Shown here: positions 1-5,889 of the stretch, one piece after another
Position numbering within the stretch: the first letter of the stretch is position 1
Layout: each line of letters starts with the position of its first letter
Source of the DNA: Caldipriscus sp964426895
GTDB taxonomy: Bacteria > Hydrothermota > Hydrothermia > LBFQ01
Reading direction: 5' to 3'
Assembly (NCBI GenBank): GCA_964426895.1
Contig: CAYRSH010000034.1
Coordinates: 1 to 17,294 of the forward strand
DNA: 17,294 nt
The notes under the pieces: generated by a model
The model's input: only the letters and a program-made list of their open reading frames with translations
Database searches by the model: none
Told to the model about the DNA's origin: nothing
Position numbers and translations under genes: made by a program

Positions 1-19
1 TTAAAATTCCCGTATAATC

Positions 20-370
20 ATGTTGGTAAAGGTTTTGAGGGCAAAGATACACTGGGCGAGGGTTACGGATAAGGATTTGAATTATGAGGGGAGTATAGTT
101 ATAAGTAGGGAACTTTTGGATGAGGTGGGAATTTTACCGTATGAAAGCGTTTTAATAGTTAATGTGGAAACCGGTGGTAGGTTTGAAACCTATGTTATAC
201 CTACGGATGAAAAGGGAGTAATTCAGTTGAACGGGGGGACCGCGAGGCTCGTAGAGGTAGGCGATAGGTTGATAATCATGGCCTTTGGCTGGTTTGAGAT
301 TGATAAGGCAAAAGATGTTAAACCTAAGATAATCGTTTTAAACGAAAGGAATGAGATAATTCAACCTTAA
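20..370 (+). CDS. panD: Aspartate 1-decarboxylase (pantothenate synthesis)
   Basis: A pyruvoyl enzyme that decarboxylates L-aspartate to beta-alanine for pantothenate and coenzyme A synthesis in the cytoplasm. At 116 residues it is slightly shorter than the usual 120-130. The self-cleavage site is plain: Tyr22-Glu23-Gly24-Ser25, where Ser25 becomes the pyruvoyl group. Lys9, His11, Arg54, Thr57 and Tyr58 sit at the same positions as in the E. coli enzyme, which supports the ATG at 20. The family motif NGAAAR reads NGGTAR here. The gene opens a tight plus-strand run, with nuoI starting 10 nt after its stop, although no functional link with nuoI is obvious. A TATAAT at 13-18 lies only one base before the ATG, too close to be this gene's promoter if the start is right, so its promoter is probably outside the window. 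Confidence 0.95.
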   Translation: MLVKVLRAKIHWARVTDKDLNYEGSIVISRELLDEVGILPYESVLIVNVETGGRFETYVIPTDEKGVIQLNGGTARLVEVGDRLIIMAFGWFEIDKAKDVKPKIIVLNERNEIIQP

Positions 371-373
371 AAT
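368..373 (+). promoter_or_regulatory. Possible -10 box before nuoI
   Basis: TAAAAT ends 7 nt before the nuoI ATG and overlaps the panD stop codon. It fits the start-proximal -10 pattern seen at other genes in this window, but a hexamer shared with a stop codon could be chance. Confidence 0.3.
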
Positions 374-380
374 ACCCGCT

Positions 381-887
381 ATGAGCCTTCTTAGGAATAT
401 GTTCGTGAATTTCAAACACATATTCAAAAAACCCGTTACGGTTATGTATCCGAATAAAATTAGGGAGGTTCCGGATAGGTGGAGGCTTGGGGGGTTTGCC
501 CTAACATATAACCCCGAAACGGGTGAGGAAAACTGCATAGGCTGTCAGTTATGCCAAAACATATGCCCTTCACAGATAATAACCGTTGTTAGGGGTATGG
601 AAACCATTACCTTACCCGATGGTAGCACCAAGAAAAAAACGTTTGCAAAGGAGTTTTATTTGGACTTTCAGGCCTGTATGCAGTGTGAGTTGTGCGTTCA
701 GGTTTGTCCCACGGATGCGATAGTAATGGTTAAAGAGAGGAGAAAACCCGGATATACGAGGGAAGATCTCCTATACGACAAAGAAAAACTCCTTGAAAAC
801 GGAAGAAGGATATTAAAAGGGCAACTTGAAGTTTCTTGGATAACGGGAAATAGGATAAGGGAACTTCAAGATCCTAAGAGGGCATGA
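381..887 (+). CDS. nuoI: NADH-quinone oxidoreductase subunit I (2x[4Fe-4S])
   Basis: A peripheral-arm subunit of respiratory complex I that passes electrons through clusters N6a and N6b toward quinone. It is 168 residues, the usual length. Two ferredoxin-type motifs are intact: Cys52, Cys55, Cys58, Cys62-Pro and Cys99, Cys102, Cys105, Cys109-Pro. The N-terminal stretch before the first motif (about residues 10-45, with FKKPVTVMYP) matches the NuoI membrane-anchoring region. It lies between panD and a small membrane protein gene, with a 4-nt ATGA overlap with the latter. No other complex I genes are adjacent; nuoL is at the far end of the window in a different operon. Ferredoxin-like subunits of membrane hydrogenases look similar, but the N-terminus and length favour NuoI. 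Confidence 0.88.
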   Translation: MSLLRNMFVNFKHIFKKPVTVMYPNKIREVPDRWRLGGFALTYNPETGEENCIGCQLCQNICPSQIITVVRGMETITLPDGSTKKKTFAKEFYLDFQACMQCELCVQVCPTDAIVMVKERRKPGYTREDLLYDKEKLLENGRRILKGQLEVSWITGNRIRELQDPKRA

Positions 888-1228
888 TAGGTCTCCTTTT
901 GCTTGTATCCTCGGATATAAATGTTGCAAAGGATACTGTGGTGGAAACAAGCATGTCCTTTTGGTCATACTCCTCCTGTGCCGCGACTTCCGGGGCAGAA
1001 GTTTTGGTTTTTTACCTCTCCTCGGGTTTAAGTGGGGGGATACCTTTATTGATAAGCGCGGGTGCCGGCGGTATGGCTTGCGCAGTTTATAGTTATACCG
1101 CATACACCCTAACCCCCATAAAGGAGTTAAAACCAAAAGCCTTTAACAGCGCTTTTAGAGGGGGGACTATGGGGATATTTTTGGGCTTAGGGGCTGTAAT
1201 AGCCTTAAAGCGTTTAGGGGTATTTTAG
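884..1228 (+). CDS. Small hypothetical membrane protein
   Basis: I do not recognise this 114-residue protein. Its ATG overlaps the nuoI stop (ATGA), which suggests translational coupling, and it ends 6 nt before kbl. It has an N-terminal hydrophobic patch (MIGLLLLVSS), a long apolar Gly/Ala/Ser-rich centre (about residues 36-76) and a C-terminal apolar segment (about 92-106) followed by KRLGVF, so two or three membrane helices are likely. Two cysteines are adjacent to Ser/Ala near residues 32-33, but this is not a lipobox. A role beside complex I is suggested only by position; it does not resemble NuoJ or NuoK, lacking the intramembrane glutamates expected of NuoK. Its stop is TAG, one of two in the window. 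The opposite strand is also open over part of it, so the frame rests on the tight coupling. Confidence 0.6.
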   Translation: MIGLLLLVSSDINVAKDTVVETSMSFWSYSSCAATSGAEVLVFYLSSGLSGGIPLLISAGAGGMACAVYSYTAYTLTPIKELKPKAFNSAFRGGTMGIFLGLGAVIALKRLGVF

Positions 1229-1234
1229 AAAATT

Positions 1235-2422
1235 ATGGCAAATGCAAAACTTGTTGAAGAGATTAAGGCGGAAATAGAGAATTTAAAGGAAACGGGGTTT
1301 TATGTGAATATCAGAACCGTACAAAGCCCCGTTGATGCTTGGGTCATAGTTGATGGTAAGAGGGTTTTAAACCTTACATCCAATAATTATTTGGGATTTG
1401 CAAACGAACCGAGGTTGAGGGAAGCGGCAAAAAAGGCGATTGACGAATACGGCATAGGCCCCGCCGCGGTTAGAACTATATCCGGAACTATGAGCCTCCA
1501 CCTTATTTTAGAAAAAATGCTTGCGGAGTTTAAAAAGGCCGAGGCGGTAATATCATATCAGAGCGGTTTTAAATCCAACCTATCCGTAATACCCGCAATA
1601 GTCGGTAGAGAAGACGGTATATTTTCGGATGAGTTAAACCACGCTTCAATAATAGACGGTTGCAGGCTTTCAAGGGCGGAGATCATAAGGTATGCCCATG
1701 CGGATGTTGATGATTTGAGGAAAAAGTTGGCGGAAAACAGGCATAAGTTCAGGCGGGCGCTAATAGTCACGGATGGTGTTTTCTCAATGGACGGGGATAT
1801 AGCCCCTTTACCCGATATTGTTAAAGTTGCAAAAGAATACGATGCGATAGTTATGGTGGATGATGCCCATGGGGAGGGAGTTTTGGGTAAGGGTGGTAGG
1901 GGTATAGTAGATCACTTTGACCTACACGGGGAGGTTGATATAGAAATAGGGACACTTTCAAAGGCTTTTGGTGTTGTCGGTGGATATGCCGCATCTTCAA
2001 CCGTTATAGTGGAGTATTTAAGGCAAAAATCAAGGCCTTTCCTCTTTTCTTCCGCGATGACCGTCCCGGATGTTGCAGCATGCATAGAAGCGGTTAGGAT
2101 TTTGCAGGAGAGTGAGGATAGGGTTAAAAAACTTTGGGATAACGCAAACTACTTTAAGAAGAGGATGCAGGAGGCGGGTTTTAACACTTGGAAATCCCAA
2201 ACACCCATAACACCGATAGTAATAGGGGATGAGAAGACAACACAAGAGTTTTCCAAAAGGCTCTTTGAAGAGGGTGTATTCGTTCAGGCAATAGTTTATC
2301 CAACGGTTCCAAAGGGGACGGCAAGGATGAGGGTTATGATCTCTGCGGTTCATACCAAGGAAGATCTGGATTTTGCGGTTGATAAGTTTATAAAGGTTGG
2401 TAAGGAATTGAGGGTTATATGA
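1235..2422 (+). CDS. kbl: Glycine C-acetyltransferase (2-amino-3-ketobutyrate CoA ligase)
   Basis: A PLP enzyme of the alpha-oxoamine synthase family that interconverts glycine plus acetyl-CoA and 2-amino-3-ketobutyrate plus CoA in threonine breakdown. It is 395 residues, close to the family's usual 395-400. The PLP lysine is Lys243 in GTLSKAFG, the cofactor-binding Asp-Asp-Ala-His is at 209-212 (VDDAHGEGVLG), and the SDELNHASIIDG block at 131-142 holds the stacking histidine. The closely related BioF (8-amino-7-oxononanoate synthase) cannot be excluded, since some thermophile homologues accept both substrates, but SDELNHASIIDG and the RTISGT block favour Kbl. No threonine dehydrogenase gene is adjacent. 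The downstream cupin overlaps by 4 nt. A weak -10-like TATTTT (1221-1226) ends 8 nt before the ATG. Confidence 0.88.
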   Translation: MANAKLVEEIKAEIENLKETGFYVNIRTVQSPVDAWVIVDGKRVLNLTSNNYLGFANEPRLREAAKKAIDEYGIGPAAVRTISGTMSLHLILEKMLAEFKKAEAVISYQSGFKSNLSVIPAIVGREDGIFSDELNHASIIDGCRLSRAEIIRYAHADVDDLRKKLAENRHKFRRALIVTDGVFSMDGDIAPLPDIVKVAKEYDAIVMVDDAHGEGVLGKGGRGIVDHFDLHGEVDIEIGTLSKAFGVVGGYAASSTVIVEYLRQKSRPFLFSSAMTVPDVAACIEAVRILQESEDRVKKLWDNANYFKKRMQEAGFNTWKSQTPITPIVIGDEKTTQEFSKRLFEEGVFVQAIVYPTVPKGTARMRVMISAVHTKEDLDFAVDKFIKVGKELRVI

Positions 2423-2847
2423 AGGTGCATTTGAGGTATAACGGCAACATTTGGGAAAACTCAAAAAGGCATGAATACAAGGGTAATAGGGATGTGGTTA
2501 AGTATGTCCTTTTCGGGGAGGAGGAGGGTTTGAACTTTGAGGTTAGGGTTTTTGTGGTGGAACCCGGAGGTGCAACATCCTTAGAAAAACACCAACACCA
2601 GCACGCCGTTTTGGTATTGGAAGGTGAAGGAACAGCATTGGTAGGTGATAAGATATACGACATAAAACCCCTTGACGGTATATTCGTTCCACCCCTAACA
2701 CCCCACCAGTTTGTGGCAAACAAGGGGAGTGTTTTAAAAATCCTATGCGTTGTTGATGTGCGTAGGGATAGACCACAAAGGTTAAGCGACGAGGAATTGA
2801 ATAATCTTTTAAAAAATCCCGAAATAGCGGGCGTTATAAAACCCTAA
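2419..2847 (+). CDS. Small single-domain cupin protein
   Basis: A 142-residue protein with one double-stranded beta-helix (cupin_2) domain. Cupin motif 1 is at about residues 50-71, with candidate metal ligands His58, His60 and His62 followed by the LVLEGEG strand. Motif 2 is at about 86-101, with PP-L-T-PHQF supplying His96. The N-terminal 45 residues are charged and form an extra beta region, and the C-terminus (about 118-142) looks helical. Such proteins range from metal-dependent isomerases and dioxygenases to sugar or small-molecule binders, so the substrate cannot be named. The start ATG overlaps the kbl stop (ATGA), which suggests it works with or is co-regulated with the kbl product. 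Its last 14 bases overlap the end of trmD on the other strand. Confidence 0.85.
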   Translation: MKVHLRYNGNIWENSKRHEYKGNRDVVKYVLFGEEEGLNFEVRVFVVEPGGATSLEKHQHQHAVLVLEGEGTALVGDKIYDIKPLDGIFVPPLTPHQFVANKGSVLKILCVVDVRRDRPQRLSDEELNNLLKNPEIAGVIKP

Positions 2848-3580
2848 GGATTTCACAAACTTCGCTTGCAATTTTCCTTAATATTTCCTTATCCGTTTCG
2901 TCAAGGTTTGCATTTTTGAGTAAATCCGGTCTAAAAAGCAATGTCCTCTTTAAGGCCTGCTCCCTTCTCCACAAGGCTATGGCATTATGATTCCCGCTTA
3001 AAAGTATATCCGGAACCCTCTTCCCTTCAAAATCATAAGGACGGGTATAAACGGGCCCTTCCAAAAGGTTATCATAAAAAGAATCCGTTTCGGCCGAACC
3101 CTTATGCGTTAATACCCCTTCCAAGAGCCTAACGACGGCATCTAATACCACCAAAGATGCCAATTCCCCCGAAGAAATTATAAAATCCCCAATAGATATT
3201 TCAACATCAATGTAGTCGTATATCCTGCTATCAATCCCCTTATAATGCCCGCCAACCAGTATAATTTCGGGCAACTTGGCGATTTCTTTAATGTCCTCCT
3301 GATTCATCCTTTTACCGGAAGAAGACAGTAAGAACACCGGGGCGTTTTTTAACCAATTTTTCGCATCTTTTATCGCCTCTACTATGTAATTTACTTTTAA
3401 TACCATCCCCTCACCACCGCCGTATTGGTAATCCTCAACATCCTTTGGACCCTCGGCGTAATCTATCGGGGAAAAAAATTTTATTTCCAAAATCCTTTTC
3501 TCCAAAGCCTTCCTTAAAGGTGCATAATTTAAAGGGCTTTTAAAGTATTCCGGAAAAAGGCATATTATTCCCACCCTCAC
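2834..3580 (-). CDS. trmD: tRNA (guanine-N1-)-methyltransferase TrmD
   Basis: A SPOUT-class enzyme that makes m1G at position 37 of tRNAs with G36-G37 (Leu CUN, Pro CCN, one Arg), which prevents +1 frameshifting. It is 248 residues, normal for the family. The SAM-binding trefoil-knot region runs from about 85 to 145 (LLSSSGKRMNQ, VGGHYKGIDSRI, ISIGDFIISSGELAS). The catalytic Asp is Asp166 in TDSFYDNLLEGP, followed by YTRP (178-181) and VPDILLSGNH. The usual GRYEGID motif reads GHYKGID, a form I recall from Bacteroidota-type TrmD. The start is GTG and overlaps the prfB stop as GTGA, so translation is probably coupled to prfB. The common rpsP-rimM-trmD-rplS context is absent. Confidence 0.95.
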   Translation of the reverse strand: MRVGIICLFPEYFKSPLNYAPLRKALEKRILEIKFFSPIDYAEGPKDVEDYQYGGGEGMVLKVNYIVEAIKDAKNWLKNAPVFLLSSSGKRMNQEDIKEIAKLPEIILVGGHYKGIDSRIYDYIDVEISIGDFIISSGELASLVVLDAVVRLLEGVLTHKGSAETDSFYDNLLEGPVYTRPYDFEGKRVPDILLSGNHNAIALWRREQALKRTLLFRPDLLKNANLDETDKEILRKIASEVCEILRVL

Positions 3581-4663
3581 CTTTTTACCTTTTGTTGAAC
3601 GAGATAAGCCTTTATAAATTCATCCAAATCCCCTTCCAAAACACCCTCGGCGTTTCCAGTTTCGTATCCGGTTCTATGGTCTTTAACGAGTTTATAGGGG
3701 TGTAGAATATAAGACCTTATCTGATGCCCCCATTCTATTGATGATTTTGGACCCATAAGTTTTTCAAGTTCTTCCTCTTGCCGTCTCTTATAATACTCGT
3801 AAAGCCTTGCCCTCAAAATTTTTAAAGCATTTTCCTTGTTTTGGTGCTGAGACCTTTCGCTTTGCATTACAACGGTTATACCTGTGGGTATATGTCTAAC
3901 CCTAACGGCGGTTTCATTCTTTTGCATATGCTGGCCACCCGGACCACCGGATCTAAAAGTTTCTATTTCTATTTCATCTTCTTTTATCTCAACTTCCACC
4001 TCGGGCATTTCGGGATATACCGTAACCGCTGCGAAGGATGTATGCCTCCTTTTATTGGCGTCAAAGGGTGAGATTCTTACCAGTCTATGAACACCCTTTT
4101 CCCCTTTTAGATAACCATAAGCATAAGGGCCCTTTATGTGCAATGTTGCGGATTTTATCCCCGCCACATCCCCTTTTTGATAGTCCAATATTTCAACTTT
4201 AAACCCCTTTCTTTCAGCCCATCTAATATACATTTTCAAAAGCATTTCTGCCCAGTCTTGGCTTTCGGTTCCACCGGCGCCGGGATGGATTTCTAAAAAA
4301 GCATTCTGCACATCTTCCTTTTGTGTGAATAGTGTCCTTATCTGAAAATCCAATATATTCTTTTTTAACCTTTTAATCTCCTCTTCCAACTCTTTTAACA
4401 TATCCGGATCAGTTTCGGCCATTTCATAAACTTCCCTTACATAACCTATTCTATCCAACAAATCCCTGTAATCCTCTAAGAGTTTTTTCAATGCCCCTAA
4501 TTCTTTCATCTTTTCGGATGCCTTGCCGGGATCACTCCAAAATTCCGACTTCCCACTTTCTTCTTCCAAGGCCTTTATCCTCTCTTCAATTTCCCCTATG
4601 TTAAAGATACCCCCTTATGGTTTCCATTTCCTCAACCAATTCTTCAATTTCGGAAAACATCAT
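3577..4663 (-). CDS. prfB: Peptide chain release factor 2, with +1 programmed frameshift
   Basis: Class I release factor for UGA and UAA stops. The main frame runs from 4602 to 3577. A short zero frame starts at the ATG at 4663 (MMFSEIEELVEEMETIRGYL) and ends at TAA 4603-4601; a +1 shift at CTT joins the two, giving 361 residues, close to E. coli RF2 (365). In the joined protein the stop-recognition tripeptide SPF is at about 198-200 and the catalytic GGQ at 242-244 (RSGGPGGQHMQKNET). The N-terminal part is a helical domain rich in Glu and Lys. Taking the in-frame TTG at 4569 as the start would give a 330-residue protein lacking part of the N-terminal helix; the frameshift signal makes that unlikely. 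The gene ends in UGA, overlapping the GTG of trmD. Confidence 0.95.
4600..4615 (-). promoter_or_regulatory. prfB programmed +1 frameshift site with UAA stop
   Basis: On the minus strand the site reads AGG GGG TAT CTT TAA C: an internal Shine-Dalgarno-like AGGGGG, the slippery CTT, then an in-frame stop and a following C. Apart from TAA in place of TGA it matches the classical E. coli prfB signal base for base. After the shift the next codon is AAC (4602-4600), and the frame continues into RF2. UAA is read by RF1 as well as RF2, so the usual RF2-only sensing is altered. Confidence 0.95.
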
Positions 4664-4671
4664 AAGTGGGA

Positions 4672-4677
4672 ATTATA
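4672..4677 (-). promoter_or_regulatory. -10 box of prfB, leaderless type
   Basis: A perfect TATAAT on the minus strand ends 8 nt before the ATG at 4663. A transcript would start at or within about 2 nt of the start codon. No clear -35 hexamer is visible; the box lies between the stop of the upstream GWxTD gene (4690) and prfB. Confidence 0.65.
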
Positions 4678-4689
4678 AAACCGTTTGAT

Positions 4690-5871
4690 TCACCATTCCC
4701 AATAAGTTTCCCTGTTTATATCAAGTGAAGGGATGGATGAAGGTCTGGAAAACCTCGTCTCCCCTGGGTCGTTTGTCTTTATTAATACATATTCGCCGGT
4801 ACCCACGGGATCACCGAATATATAATCGTATCCCCCTCCGGAATAGTATATCCACCTAATATAGGGTTTATCGCTAATACCCATATCAACGGATGTTATC
4901 TCATCGGGTTTCCCCCTCTTTATATATATCCTACCCATATCGGTATATCTACCCCTTAAAGCCGGTGTTGAAAAGGCGCTATCGGCATATTTAACCCTTT
5001 TCCTAAACTCCAAGTAATACTCCCATCCCCTTTTTTCCCAAAAACCCTTCAAAAATGCCAATTTTCCATCCAAGGTTATAATCTTTCCAAACTCTTCCTT
5101 TTCCTTTGGCGATGCTATGTAATCTATAAACGAGGCTATATCGTCCCCATACGGCGAAATGAAAAACTCCCTTTCCAATGTGATCTTTTCCCCAAGAGAA
5201 GGGGAAATAACTTCTACTACCAAACGGTATTTTCCATCTTTTAAGCCCTCTATCGGAACTTGGGAATATACCGTTGATGATGAGTTAAATGTTTTGGGAG
5301 GAAGTCTCAATACAGGCTTATCCCCATCAAATATAGCACCTACAACTATAAAGGAACTGTCGGATACCACCTCCAAGTAATAATTCAAATTCCTATAAAA
5401 AACACAGGAGAAACAAGGCCTTATATAAAGGTTTCCCCTCTTGAATAGGGCGGTTGAATCGTTTTCCGATATGTTGTATGCGAGGATTAAGGAAGAGGTT
5501 TTAATATTTCCATATCCACGGATGGAATCCTCGTTTTTAAAATCTATACCCTTACCCTTCAAATTACCCTTAAATACCAAATTTTCCCAGCCCGCTACGC
5601 TTTCATAAAACAAAATTGCATGCTTACCCTTTGGCAATTTCTGTTTAACCTTATCCGTAAATTCCTTTTTACCCGAAGACTTAAAGGATATGCTTAAATT
5701 TGCATCACCACCGAGGACTTTATCTGACATCAAACTATAAACCAAGATTATATTTCTAAGTTTATCGTTTATAGGAAACCAAACCTTACCCACTTCAACA
5801 TTTATGGCCGCCACTAAGAGCATAACAAAATATTTTAAAGGTGAAAGGTGTATTCCAACTTTCCATATCAT
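4690..5871 (-). CDS. GWxTD-domain protein
   Basis: An exported protein of up to 393 residues. The C-terminal GWxTD domain is recognisable from about residue 255 to the end: KLAFLKGFWEKR, a conserved FRKRVKYAD segment, then LRGRYTDMGRIYIKRGKPDEI and a WIYYSGGGYDYIFGD block. The name-giving GW-x-TD is degenerate here: Arg308 stands where Trp is expected. The preceding part (about 35-245) looks like beta-sandwich domains. These domains are common in FCB-group and candidate-phylum genomes; their function is unclear. The coordinates give the longest frame, from ATG 5871. A TAAAAT at 5837-5832 ends 8 nt before an internal ATG at 5823 (codon 17), and I favour that start: it gives a short hydrophobic N-terminus (MLLVAAINV) and leaves space for the divergent promoter. 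The longer form has a more usual charged signal peptide. Confidence 0.8.
   Translation of the reverse strand: MIWKVGIHLSPLKYFVMLLVAAINVEVGKVWFPINDKLRNIILVYSLMSDKVLGGDANLSISFKSSGKKEFTDKVKQKLPKGKHAILFYESVAGWENLVFKGNLKGKGIDFKNEDSIRGYGNIKTSSLILAYNISENDSTALFKRGNLYIRPCFSCVFYRNLNYYLEVVSDSSFIVVGAIFDGDKPVLRLPPKTFNSSSTVYSQVPIEGLKDGKYRLVVEVISPSLGEKITLEREFFISPYGDDIASFIDYIASPKEKEEFGKIITLDGKLAFLKGFWEKRGWEYYLEFRKRVKYADSAFSTPALRGRYTDMGRIYIKRGKPDEITSVDMGISDKPYIRWIYYSGGGYDYIFGDPVGTGEYVLIKTNDPGETRFSRPSSIPSLDINRETYWEW
5832..5837 (-). promoter_or_regulatory. Possible -10 box for an internal start of the GWxTD gene
   Basis: TAAAAT on the minus strand, 8 nt before the ATG at 5823. The same hexamer-to-ATG spacing is found at prfB, the methyltransferase, the subtilase and nuoL, which suggests the GWxTD gene really starts at 5823. 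Confidence 0.4.
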
Positions 5872-5874
5872 CCT

Positions 5875-5880
5875 TAAAAT
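5875..5880 (+). promoter_or_regulatory. -10 box of the TonB-dependent receptor gene
   Basis: TAAAAT ends 9 nt before the ATG at 5890, again leaving almost no leader. The receptor cannot start upstream, because an in-frame TAA lies at 5875-5877. Confidence 0.5.
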
Positions 5881-5889
5881 CGGCAGTTT

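Noticed and set aside
1..17. Possible 3' end of an upstream gene (Lys-Ile-Pro-Val-stop, TAA at 15-17)
   Set aside because: Only a few codons are visible and no product can be supported.
13..18. TATAAT as the panD promoter
   Set aside because: It ends one base before the ATG, so transcription would begin inside the gene. The start is fixed by Lys9, Gly24/Ser25 and Tyr58, so the hexamer is probably fortuitous.
813..1136. A 107-codon minus-strand frame opposite the small membrane protein
   Set aside because: It overlaps the end of nuoI, has a basic low-complexity translation without recognisable domains, and lacks a start signal; the coupled plus-strand frame is more plausible.
4570..4657. Non-coding leader before a TTG-started release factor
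   Set aside because: The region encodes the first part of RF2 through a clear +1 frameshift site, so it is coding.
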